Shown here one piece after another: positions 1-5,387 of a stretch of 5,643 nt of DNA. Positions within the stretch are counted from its first letter, which is position 1; every line of letters begins with the position of its first letter. The notes beneath the pieces are model-generated. The model was not told where the DNA came from. It ran no database searches and worked only from the letters and a program-made list of their open reading frames with translations. This stretch comes from an uncultured Paraglaciecola sp. (lineage in GTDB: Bacteria > Pseudomonadota > Gammaproteobacteria > Enterobacterales > Alteromonadaceae), in NCBI GenBank assembly GCA_905479025.1, contig CAJQKX010000504.1, forward strand, positions 1 to 5,643. Direction: 5' to 3'. Both the position numbers and the translations under genes were made by a program.

Positions 1-407
1 GCTTGAAACCAAAATTCTAAGCCGTTTAACCCTTTAAAAATGCTGGCAAAGCCTAATATATATAAAGCCACTTCATCAACATCTGAAATACCATCAGAAA
101 AATAAGCAAAGCAAAAATACAAAAATGCGCCAATCAATGCGCCAATCAATCGAAAGCAAATAACAGTAGAAATAATTTTATCGTTAGACTGGGGTTGATT
201 GTTCAGCTCACGAACAACAATCGAATTAAGGCCTAGGACTACAATTGGCCCTAACATAGCAATAATGGCTAACAGATAATTCAGTGTGCCAAAATCATCT
301 GGTCCTAAGTGTCTTGCCAACACCCACATAGTTACAAGAGCAACCAGCATGGAAAGTAACTTTTCGCTAAATAACCAAGAGATATTCTTGATAATAAGTT
401 TAAGCAA
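1..407 (-). CDS. wzx: Wzx-like polysaccharide flippase, N-terminal part (runs off left edge)
   Basis: This is the first 135 residues of a polytopic inner-membrane protein that would flip undecaprenyl-diphosphate-linked repeat units to the periplasm. Membrane segments are visible at about residues 17-32, 42-62, 78-103 and 112 onward. The N-terminus is typical of the polysaccharide-biosynthesis/MATE-like flippase family: KNISWLFSEK (7-16), then LARHLGPDDFGTLNY (30-44) and GLNSIVVREL (59-68). Full-length members usually have 400-480 residues, so about two thirds lies outside the window. No ATG occurs at the expected start. I chose TTG at 407 because it gives the normal family N-terminus (MLKLIIKNISW); the only Shine-Dalgarno-like signal is a weak GGG about 7 bases upstream. 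An in-frame TAA at 431-429 limits upstream extension. An internal ATG at codon 20 would cut into the first membrane segment. The symbol is generic. The flippase family call is strong; the start is uncertain. Confidence 0.85.
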   Translation of the reverse strand, partial: MLKLIIKNISWLFSEKLLSMLVALVTMWVLARHLGPDDFGTLNYLLAIIAMLGPIVVLGLNSIVVRELNNQPQSNDKIISTVICFRLIGALIGAFLYFCFAYFSDGISDVDEVALYILGFASIFKGLNGLEFWFQ

Positions 408-545
408 CAGGAATACCCGTATCAGTGGTTAGAAGGTTATGTCTAGCATGCATAAACTCTCGCTTAAAACTATAGGCACACTTACTTCAGCCATACAAGA
501 AATAGATTCCACCGATTAGCCTACTAGCCAATTTTGTATGCAAAA

Positions 546-890
546 CTACTTTTTATTTTGGCTTATGTCAGTTTCTAACATTGCCAAACGTTGCACTAAA
601 CGATTTAATGTCACTTGCATTTTTGCCCGCTCTATGTCGGCAATTAACAATTTTATAAGCACCAATGCAAAACCAATGAGTAACGGAATTATAGGTGGGT
701 AAGCAATACCTAATTTAAGTCCAATCACATCATTAAGCTGAGGGAAAAAACCGTAAATTAATATACCCAAAGAAATCACTATCCACTTTAAGCCATCTCG
801 AGTAATCAAGTGGTCTTTTCGTACCATCCAAAAAATACCGATACCAACTGAAAGTGCGAGAACTGAGGAAATAATTTGTGGAGTACTCAT
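546..890 (-). CDS. DUF2304 family small membrane protein
   Basis: This 114-residue protein has three hydrophobic segments (about 5-22, 35-50 and 66-84), followed by a charged, heptad-like helix (about 86-110) that could form a coiled coil. The central stretch GFFPQLNDVIGLKLGIAYPP (47-66) is characteristic of DUF2304. Known members are often encoded beside a DPM1-like GT2, as here, and are presumed to be membrane partners of that enzyme or otherwise involved in lipid-linked sugar handling. The biochemical role is unproven. The ATG shares its first base with the stop of the upstream GT2 gene (TAATG). AAGGG, located inside the end of that gene, lies about 5 bases before the ATG, so translation is probably coupled. 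The length is normal for the family and the gene looks complete. Family assignment is by motif recall. Confidence 0.85.
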   Translation of the reverse strand: MSTPQIISSVLALSVGIGIFWMVRKDHLITRDGLKWIVISLGILIYGFFPQLNDVIGLKLGIAYPPIIPLLIGFALVLIKLLIADIERAKMQVTLNRLVQRLAMLETDISQNKK

Positions 891-1582
891 TAAAGCCCTT
901 GTTTTAATCGGTTAGTAAAACGACTTGTCTTTTCTGGTACCGCCTTCACTAGGCATAAAAAAAGTGTAATAAACATGTAATAACCTACTTTACTCCAAGA
1001 TGAGAATATTCTGGAAATCCCAAACTCTCTGAGTGGCATTTGCACCGGTACTTCTTCGATCTTAAGTCCCGCTGAGCGCAACATCAATAATACCCCCATG
1101 TCTTGGTACTCTAACAATGATGCCTGACGACTAGATAGAACATCCATAGCAGTGTTTTTATAAAGCCTAAAACCAGAAGTAATGTCAAATATGCTTATGC
1201 CGGTCAACCTTTTAAAAAGTGTCCAGGCAAACCTTCTGCTAAATGAGCCTCTCTCAACACAAGCCCCTACAACCACATCACAATCACCTCTGGCCGCAGA
1301 TAACAATTCCCCCACATCTGCAGCACGATGTTGGCCATCCGCATCCATAGTGACAGTCATATCATAGGCGTTTTTACGAGCATATCTTATGCCTGTCTGA
1401 GTTGCCAACCAAGCACCTTTAGACTCTACATGAGGCAGAACCATAGCACCATTAACTTTGGCCAATTGTGCAGTATTGTCTTCACTGGCGTCATCCACCA
1501 CAATGATATCACACACGTAGCAGCGCTTAACCTCTGTTATGACTTGAACAATGGTTTTTGATTCATTTTTTGCTGGAATCAC
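890..1582 (-). CDS. GT2 glycosyltransferase, DPM1-like (polyprenyl-phosphate sugar transferase)
   Basis: This GT-A fold family 2 enzyme likely transfers a sugar from a nucleotide donor to undecaprenyl phosphate at the cytoplasmic face of the inner membrane. Motifs, numbered from GTG at 1582, are IPAKNES (2-8), VVDDASEDNT (28-37), metal-binding MDADGQH (79-85), DITSGFRLY (133-141), EYQDMG (158-163) and VPVQMPLRE (178-186). A hydrophobic segment near 198-215 may anchor it. The GTG start is the only standard start codon after the upstream in-frame stop, but it removes most of the first beta strand. Extending to ATT at 1597 restores MKLAIVIPAKNE, the usual family N-terminus, and places AAAAAGAG (1613-1606) 8 bases upstream. 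I give the conventional start here but think 1597 may be the real one. The gene is coupled to the DUF2304 gene by TAATG. The substrate cannot be read from sequence. Confidence 0.9.
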   Translation of the reverse strand: MIPAKNESKTIVQVITEVKRCYVCDIIVVDDASEDNTAQLAKVNGAMVLPHVESKGAWLATQTGIRYARKNAYDMTVTMDADGQHRAADVGELLSAARGDCDVVVGACVERGSFSRRFAWTLFKRLTGISIFDITSGFRLYKNTAMDVLSSRQASLLEYQDMGVLLMLRSAGLKIEEVPVQMPLREFGISRIFSSWSKVGYYMFITLFLCLVKAVPEKTSRFTNRLKQGL

Positions 1583-1623
1583 GATAGCGAGTTTAATAGA
1601 GACAGCTCTTTTTAAAAGAACAT

Positions 1624-1629
1624 ATTATA
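1624..1629 (-). promoter_or_regulatory. Candidate sigma70 -10 box ahead of the DPM1-like gene
   Basis: A perfect TATAAT on the minus strand lies 27 bases before the ATT codon at 1597. A transcript starting near 1617 would have a leader of about 20 bases containing the AAAAAGAG ribosome site. No good -35 box sits 16-18 bases upstream; the best hexamer there is TATAAA, matching 3 of 6. An upstream TG is one base out of register for an extended -10. The position, downstream of a terminator-like hairpin and just before a new gene pair, is sensible, but in AT-rich DNA a TATAAT also arises by chance. Confidence 0.35.
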
Positions 1630-1779
1630 CGCATGTTTCAAGCTGTTTTATATAGCAAAAGATTGTTTCTCTAAATCTTACTTAGGACGAATTATCGTAT
1701 GTTTAGGATAAGTTAAAGAACCTGTCTCTGGCGTTCTAATTTACAGCGACATTAAAATTCAACCTTATATTTTTTGAAT

Positions 1780-2028
1780 CTAACACTGCAAACAATCTTT
1801 ATAGATTTTGGGAAACGTTACATTTATCGCTAATATCAATGGGAATAAGATCATCTTTGATGTGACGTTTAAAACTATCCGGCATGTCAGACTCTGAGAA
1901 AGTGTCCTGCATCTTTGAAGAATGTGCGTTGCCAAAAGACTTACCAAGCCTAATAAGGATATCAAAATCAGAATATCAATGACCACTGCCATTTGGCACA
2001 AGGCCAAAATGCCTAATGGTAGTATCAT
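1780..2028 (-). CDS. Doubtful small hydrophobic protein, 82 aa, or remnant of a membrane protein
   Basis: I do not recognise this protein. It would have two hydrophobic stretches, about residues 3-33 (rich in I, L and V) and 57-70, separated by a basic, Cys- and Ser-containing segment, and it ends in CLQC. No convincing Shine-Dalgarno precedes the ATG; the bases immediately upstream read CAGCTAATAAA. The frame stays open upstream of the ATG through the hairpin at 2059-2077 to a stop near 2106, so a longer product from a non-standard start, or a decayed fragment of a polytopic membrane protein, is also possible. It shares strand with its neighbours but overlaps nothing. AT-rich non-coding DNA readily yields such frames, so I rank it below even odds as a real gene. 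Confidence 0.25.
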   Translation of the reverse strand: MILPLGILALCQMAVVIDILILISLLGLVSLLATHILQRCRTLSQSLTCRIVLNVTSKMILFPLILAINVTFPKIYKDCLQC

Positions 2029-2058
2029 TTTATTAGCTGAATAATGGTATAAATAAGC

Positions 2059-2077
2059 GCACCCTACGAATGGGTGC
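2059..2077 (-). terminator. Hairpin, probable weak intrinsic terminator after the GT2 block
   Basis: There is a perfect 6-bp inverted repeat, GCACCC/GGGTGC, with a 7-base loop. It begins 48 bases beyond the GT2 stop codon in the direction of transcription. On the minus strand it is followed by GCTTATTTAT, a broken U-rich tail. Placement at the end of a four-gene block supports termination of that transcript. The stem is short and the tail imperfect, so read-through is likely. The sequence could instead be a dispersed palindromic repeat (see findings). Confidence 0.45.
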
Positions 2078-2124
2078 AGTTTTGAAAAGGAAATAATACA
2101 TAGCTAGTTGGCAATTGTTAATAA

Positions 2125-2877
2125 TTAACGGTAGCGAGAAGCAGCCATACGTCTTATAACTCTCATAATTGGCAACAATAACAGCCATTTAATCGGAATC
2201 TTCCCGTAATGTTTGAGCACTACCTGCATCGACTCTTCATAATGGGATTCAATATTATTGTGAGTCTTAGTATCTTGGTGTAGGCGATTCGCGGCACAAA
2301 AAGTACGAACATAAGTAAAGTCACCCCCGTGTAAATAACATTTCCACCATAAATCGAAATCCATTGCGAACTGAAGTGATTCATCTAAGCCACCAAAAGC
2401 CTCCCACACATCTCGCCTGATTAATGATGAGGGTTGAGCAATAAAACAGTAATTGGCTAACATCCGGCGCGAAAATGGCATAGTTAGGTATCGAGTTACC
2501 TTTTTGCCAACCTCGTCGATGTGCCAACACCCTCCATAAGCAACAGGTGCTGCTGTAGTTCGCAGTGCCGCCAATAAATGTGTTAAACCGTCTTTAATAA
2601 AAATATCATCTGAGTTCAACCAACAAACATAAGGCGCTTTACCAAGTTTTATTCCTGCATTAATAGCTGCCGCTTGGCCATTGTCTGCTTGGCTTTGCCA
2701 ACCTGCTAATCGATGTGACCATTTTTTAATGACATCCACACTGACATCAGTTGAGCCGCCATCCATAACGTATACTTCAACAAGAACTGACTGGGAAAAA
2801 ATTGAACTTAAGGTGGCATCAAGAAACTGACCTTGATTATAGGAAGGCACAACCACCGTTACCAAAGGTTCAGTCAT
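2125..2877 (-). CDS. GT2 family glycosyltransferase (second of tandem pair)
   Basis: This 250-residue cytoplasmic GT-A glycosyltransferase likely adds one sugar to a lipid-linked repeat unit. Motifs in order are PSYNQGQFL (11-19) after the first beta strand, MDGGSTD (38-44), DNGQAAAINAG (65-75), WLNSDD (86-91, the metal/donor site), QPSSLIRRDVW (148-158), LDESLQFAMDFDLWW (164-178, with the catalytic-base region) and RLHQDTKT (198-205). A hydrophobic stretch near 230-240 followed by basic residues could contact the membrane. The length is normal and the gene looks complete. Its ATG lies inside the end of the upstream GT2 gene, an 8-base overlap (ATGACTGA), with GGGG about 8 bases upstream. It strongly resembles that upstream gene and is probably a diverged duplicate. 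It is the last gene of the block. Donor and acceptor are unknown. Confidence 0.92.
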   Translation of the reverse strand: MTEPLVTVVVPSYNQGQFLDATLSSIFSQSVLVEVYVMDGGSTDVSVDVIKKWSHRLAGWQSQADNGQAAAINAGIKLGKAPYVCWLNSDDIFIKDGLTHLLAALRTTAAPVAYGGCWHIDEVGKKVTRYLTMPFSRRMLANYCFIAQPSSLIRRDVWEAFGGLDESLQFAMDFDLWWKCYLHGGDFTYVRTFCAANRLHQDTKTHNNIESHYEESMQVVLKHYGKIPIKWLLLLPIMRVIRRMAASRYR

Positions 2878-3772
2878 TACCGCTACCCCGCAACTTCCAA
2901 ATAAATTCTTTCAGTCGAGTCTTAATTAAAAAGTGGATCAATTGAACCTGCATAAAACGTTTAGAGTAGTGATGTCTCCCATGTTCATTGGCCCAACGCT
3001 GACGAAGCCGTTCCATATCCACAAAGCCAGTATGTTCAATTGCAGTCACGGTCTTTTGAGCAGGGTGAAATCTAAAGGCGCCCATAAACCTGTCTATCAT
3101 CGCAAATTTAAGTCCGGCTTTTTTGAAACGCAAAAGTAAATCCCAATCCATGGCAAACTCGAATGACTCATCTAATCGAGCACCTACACAATTCCAAGCT
3201 TCGCACCGCCAAAAAAGCGTTTCTTGGGGGATAAAATCTGCAAACGGCAAAACACTACCGTGACTATTTGAGACAAGCCATTGCCCAATATTGTGGCCAT
3301 TTTCATCAATCAAGATACGTTGACCGTAAACCACATCTATCTTATCTGAGGCAGTTAATCGATTAACTGCAGATGCGATTGCACCAGGAAGTAAAAGGTC
3401 ATCAGAGTTTAACCAAGCCAATATCTCCCCCGTAGCTTGTTCAAAGCCTTTATTAATAGCATGAGTTTGGCCGTTGTCTGGTTCACTAACCCACCAATCT
3501 ATTTGATCTGCAAACCCCTTAATCACCTCTACGGAGTTATCAGTTGATCCACCGTCAACCACAATAACTTCTAAGTTTTCATATTGCTGTAAGAATATCG
3601 ACTCAAGAGTTGCACGCAAAAACTGTCCCTGATGATAAGAAGGCACAACAATACTAACCTTTGGGGTCTGCTTTAGAATAGAAACAGGTGTTAATTGGAG
3701 TTGTAAAAGAGAACGCTTTGAATATTGCTGCTCGAGTCGCATGCAGCCTGGATAGAGAAAACTAAATCCCAT
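2870..3772 (-). CDS. GT2 family glycosyltransferase (first of tandem pair)
   Basis: This 300-residue GT-A enzyme likely elongates a surface glycan in the cytoplasm. Motifs are VSIVVPSYHQGQFL (39-52), VVDGGSTDNS (71-80), DNGQTHAINKG (99-109), AWLNSDD (119-125, metal/donor site), PQETLFW (182-188), LDESFEFAMDWDLLLRF (200-216) and FRFHPAQKT (233-241). A basic tail rich in His, Lys and Arg (about 257-300) follows. Compared with its downstream paralogue it carries an extra 30 or so residues before the first strand. The ATG at 3772 shares a base with the upstream stop (TAATG), which favours coupled translation. A second ATG at codon 11 (3742) is also possible and would still keep the whole catalytic domain. 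Neither has a strong Shine-Dalgarno. The glycosyltransferase call is firm; sugar specificity cannot be inferred. Confidence 0.92.
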   Translation of the reverse strand: MGFSFLYPGCMRLEQQYSKRSLLQLQLTPVSILKQTPKVSIVVPSYHQGQFLRATLESIFLQQYENLEVIVVDGGSTDNSVEVIKGFADQIDWWVSEPDNGQTHAINKGFEQATGEILAWLNSDDLLLPGAIASAVNRLTASDKIDVVYGQRILIDENGHNIGQWLVSNSHGSVLPFADFIPQETLFWRCEAWNCVGARLDESFEFAMDWDLLLRFKKAGLKFAMIDRFMGAFRFHPAQKTVTAIEHTGFVDMERLRQRWANEHGRHHYSKRFMQVQLIHFLIKTRLKEFIWKLRGSGND

Positions 3773-4497
3773 TAGGAAAATCTAACATCCATTGCTAATG
3801 GTATTAAGTATTCGTCTACTAAAGAAGCTTCCAAGTCCGAAAATTGCTTAAGGTCGAAATAACGAAATTGTTCAGGTTGCCTAATTGCACTCTTTAGACT
3901 AGTTGGATCATTATTATATTGCATAAAGTAAACCTTATCCAAAGCCTCATGAATAAAGTCAGTATTAGTGACTTTAGATGCTGACACAAATTCCACTGCT
4001 TTCAATAATGCTTGATAAGGGTCATCAGTTAAGTCTTCATAACTAATTGCTAAAGCGAGAGGATTGTTTTCAGTTATCATACTCCTCCATGTATCCACAA
4101 AACCGCGCCAGTAGGCTAGTTTTGAATGCATAAATTGCTGCCAACTTGAAGGACTATCCTCTATTAAATCTCCATGTTTGAGTGCAAACTCATAATAGGA
4201 AATAATTGATAACAAGGGATGACGGACCTGCAATAAGTATCGACGATTTTCAACCATTATACTATTTAACATCGCTGGACCCTCCAATGCAAAATCATGA
4301 AATTTTATATAGTTAGCATGAGCGAGGGACATCTGCTGCTGTTGCGTTAGCGAACTAACCTGCTCTGGATTATATGGAACACACTTGAAAGATGAGCCAA
4401 ATACTTTAAGCAATAACTCGCGTAAAAAGCGATGACCAGAACGCGGAAAACACACATTAATGATTAAGCTTTTAGGAAGTAGCTCTTTATGCTTCAT
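3772..4497 (-). CDS. Sulfotransferase family protein (divergent)
   Basis: This 241-residue protein probably transfers sulfate from PAPS to a glycan hydroxyl in the cytoplasm. NVCFPRSGHRFLREL (14-28) is the loop binding the 5'-phosphosulfate, with GH where GT is usual. YIKFHDF (63-69) matches the KxH segment that carries the catalytic His in this fold. LLQVRHPLLSIISYYEF (88-104) matches the 3'-phosphate site (Arg92, Ser100), with RHP in place of RDP. ISYEDLTDDP (151-160) is the family's YEDL segment. A clear C-terminal GxxGxxK-type PAPS motif is missing, so it belongs to a divergent branch. The ATG lies 11 bases inside the upstream sulfotransferase gene and the stop overlaps the next ATG (TAATG). 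An AGG about 11 bases upstream is a weak ribosome site. The fold call is good; the acceptor is unknown. Confidence 0.85.
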   Translation of the reverse strand: MKHKELLPKSLIINVCFPRSGHRFLRELLLKVFGSSFKCVPYNPEQVSSLTQQQQMSLAHANYIKFHDFALEGPAMLNSIMVENRRYLLQVRHPLLSIISYYEFALKHGDLIEDSPSSWQQFMHSKLAYWRGFVDTWRSMITENNPLALAISYEDLTDDPYQALLKAVEFVSASKVTNTDFIHEALDKVYFMQYNNDPTSLKSAIRQPEQFRYFDLKQFSDLEASLVDEYLIPLAMDVRFS

Positions 4498-5281
4498 AAT
4501 TAAAAAAACCTAAAAACTCCGCCGCTTTTGCATTCATTTTGTCAATGGTTTCGGGCTGCAACTTTTGTTTGTAATTGCCAGGATGCACTTGGCGGATATG
4601 CTGCTCTTCTTGCTCTTTGCTTGGAATAACATCAAATTTTGCGACCACTTGTTCTAATAGCGCGCGGTTAAACTCAATACCTAACGTTTCAATGACCTGT
4701 TTAAACCAGTCAATTTTTTTATAGATAACATCTTCGTAGCGATAGATTGTCACATTCTTGTCAGCCAATTTGGCTCTATAGCGCTTAAATTGTCCAACAT
4801 AAGAATCGATACGCTTCAGTGCAAATGCATCAATTGCAAACTGTTGGCTTTCCTGCCTGAGCTTTCCAAGTCTCTTATTACCCTTGGGTATTACATGACT
4901 TTTAGCCACTGAATAAAACATTGATACCGCCATGTCTCTGGGATCCCTAACTAACCAAATCGCCTTATTTTTACAAATATCCAGCTCAAAATATGGATAA
5001 TGCCGAAAACCCGTGAATATTGTGCCGCTTTGTTCAAAGCAAGGTAGTGCCTCATTGCCAAGCTCCCCTGTGGTAAGTCCTTGGCCAAATGCTTGATTAA
5101 ATAACGAAAAGGTTGGCACATTGACTTGCTGACAATAGACCGAAATTAAATTGTCCAGTAAAGTGCTACCACCTTTTGCAAATGCAAATACAAACTTACT
5201 ATCAAGATTGGGCTTAGGTACTGGAAGCTCAACCACATAGTCTTTTCCAGATCCTGTTTTTAATGTTAACTCTGTTGTCAT
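4487..5281 (-). CDS. Sulfotransferase family protein, PAPS-dependent
   Basis: This 264-residue predicted cytosolic sulfotransferase likely sulfates a sugar of the repeat unit or a precursor. FAFAKGGSTLLDNLI (32-46) is the 5'-phosphosulfate loop with GGST in place of SGTT. GFRHYPYF (91-98) may supply the catalytic His94. IWLVRDPRDMAVSMFYS (108-124) is a classical 3'-phosphate-binding RDPRD...S motif. YRYEDVI (180-186) and HIRQVHPGNYKQKL (228-241) correspond to the YEDL segment and the C-terminal GxxGxxK-like loop. All landmarks of the main sulfotransferase domain family are present and the length is normal. ATG at 5281 is preceded only by a weak TAAG. It opens the four-gene block after a 106-base spacer, and its 3' end overlaps the next gene by 11 bases. 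It is clearly different from the second sulfotransferase, so the two probably act on different positions or sugars. Confidence 0.92.
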   Translation of the reverse strand: MTTELTLKTGSGKDYVVELPVPKPNLDSKFVFAFAKGGSTLLDNLISVYCQQVNVPTFSLFNQAFGQGLTTGELGNEALPCFEQSGTIFTGFRHYPYFELDICKNKAIWLVRDPRDMAVSMFYSVAKSHVIPKGNKRLGKLRQESQQFAIDAFALKRIDSYVGQFKRYRAKLADKNVTIYRYEDVIYKKIDWFKQVIETLGIEFNRALLEQVVAKFDVIPSKEQEEQHIRQVHPGNYKQKLQPETIDKMNAKAAEFLGFFNYEA

Positions 5282-5335
5282 ATTTACTTAAAATTCACTT
5301 TTTAGTTACTATTAGTTTGGCAATTCTGTTGTGCA

Positions 5336-5365
5336 CTATTAATTTTTAATAGTTGTTAATAACTA
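5336..5365. repeat. Two adjacent AT-rich inverted repeats in the spacer before the sulfotransferase block
   Basis: CTATTAATTTTTAATAG at 5336-5352 is a perfect 7-bp inverted repeat around a 3-base centre. It abuts TAGTTGTTAATAACTA at 5350-5365, a 16-bp palindrome with one mismatched pair. They sit in the 106-base gap (5282-5387) between the partial gene and the first sulfotransferase gene. There is no GC-rich stem or U-run, so a terminator is unlikely. A regulator-binding site or promoter-region palindrome is possible, as is chance in AT-rich DNA. I found no convincing -35/-10 pair in this gap. Confidence 0.35.
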
Positions 5366-5387
5366 CCGATGAATACATCATAATAGT

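Larger units (their letters stand above)
1598..2124. other. Intergenic spacer between two gene blocks
   Basis: About 530 bases separate the stop of the GT2 gene at 2125 from the DPM1-like gene. They hold the hairpin at 2059-2077, a doubtful hydrophobic ORF at 1780-2028 and the -10-like box at 1624-1629. A weak inverted repeat, AGAAC/GTTCT, occurs at 1717-1721 and 1733-1737 with an 11-base loop. No tRNA, rRNA, CRISPR repeat or complete insertion sequence is visible. The length is unusual beside the overlapping genes on the right and could reflect a lost gene or the join of two modules. Confidence 0.6.

Noticed and set aside
1182..1561. Plus-strand open frames of 61 and 77 codons opposite the DPM1-like gene
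   Set aside because: They are antisense shadows of a well-supported GT2 gene, have no recognisable motif and overlap each other.
1717..1737. AGAAC/GTTCT inverted repeat as a terminator
   Set aside because: The stem is only 5 bp with an 11-base loop and no adjacent U-run on the minus strand.
2129..2140. CGGTAGCG on the plus strand, resembling the ops/JUMPstart element of RfaH-controlled polysaccharide operons
   Set aside because: It lies on the opposite strand to all genes, inside the C-terminal codons of a GT2 gene, and is only a partial match.
2933..3139. Plus-strand open frame of 68 codons opposite the first GT2 of the pair
   Set aside because: It lies wholly antisense to the conserved GT2 coding region and has no domain-like features.
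5282..5335. TTGCCA as a -35 box for the sulfotransferase operon
   Set aside because: No acceptable -10 hexamer lies 16-18 bases downstream of it.
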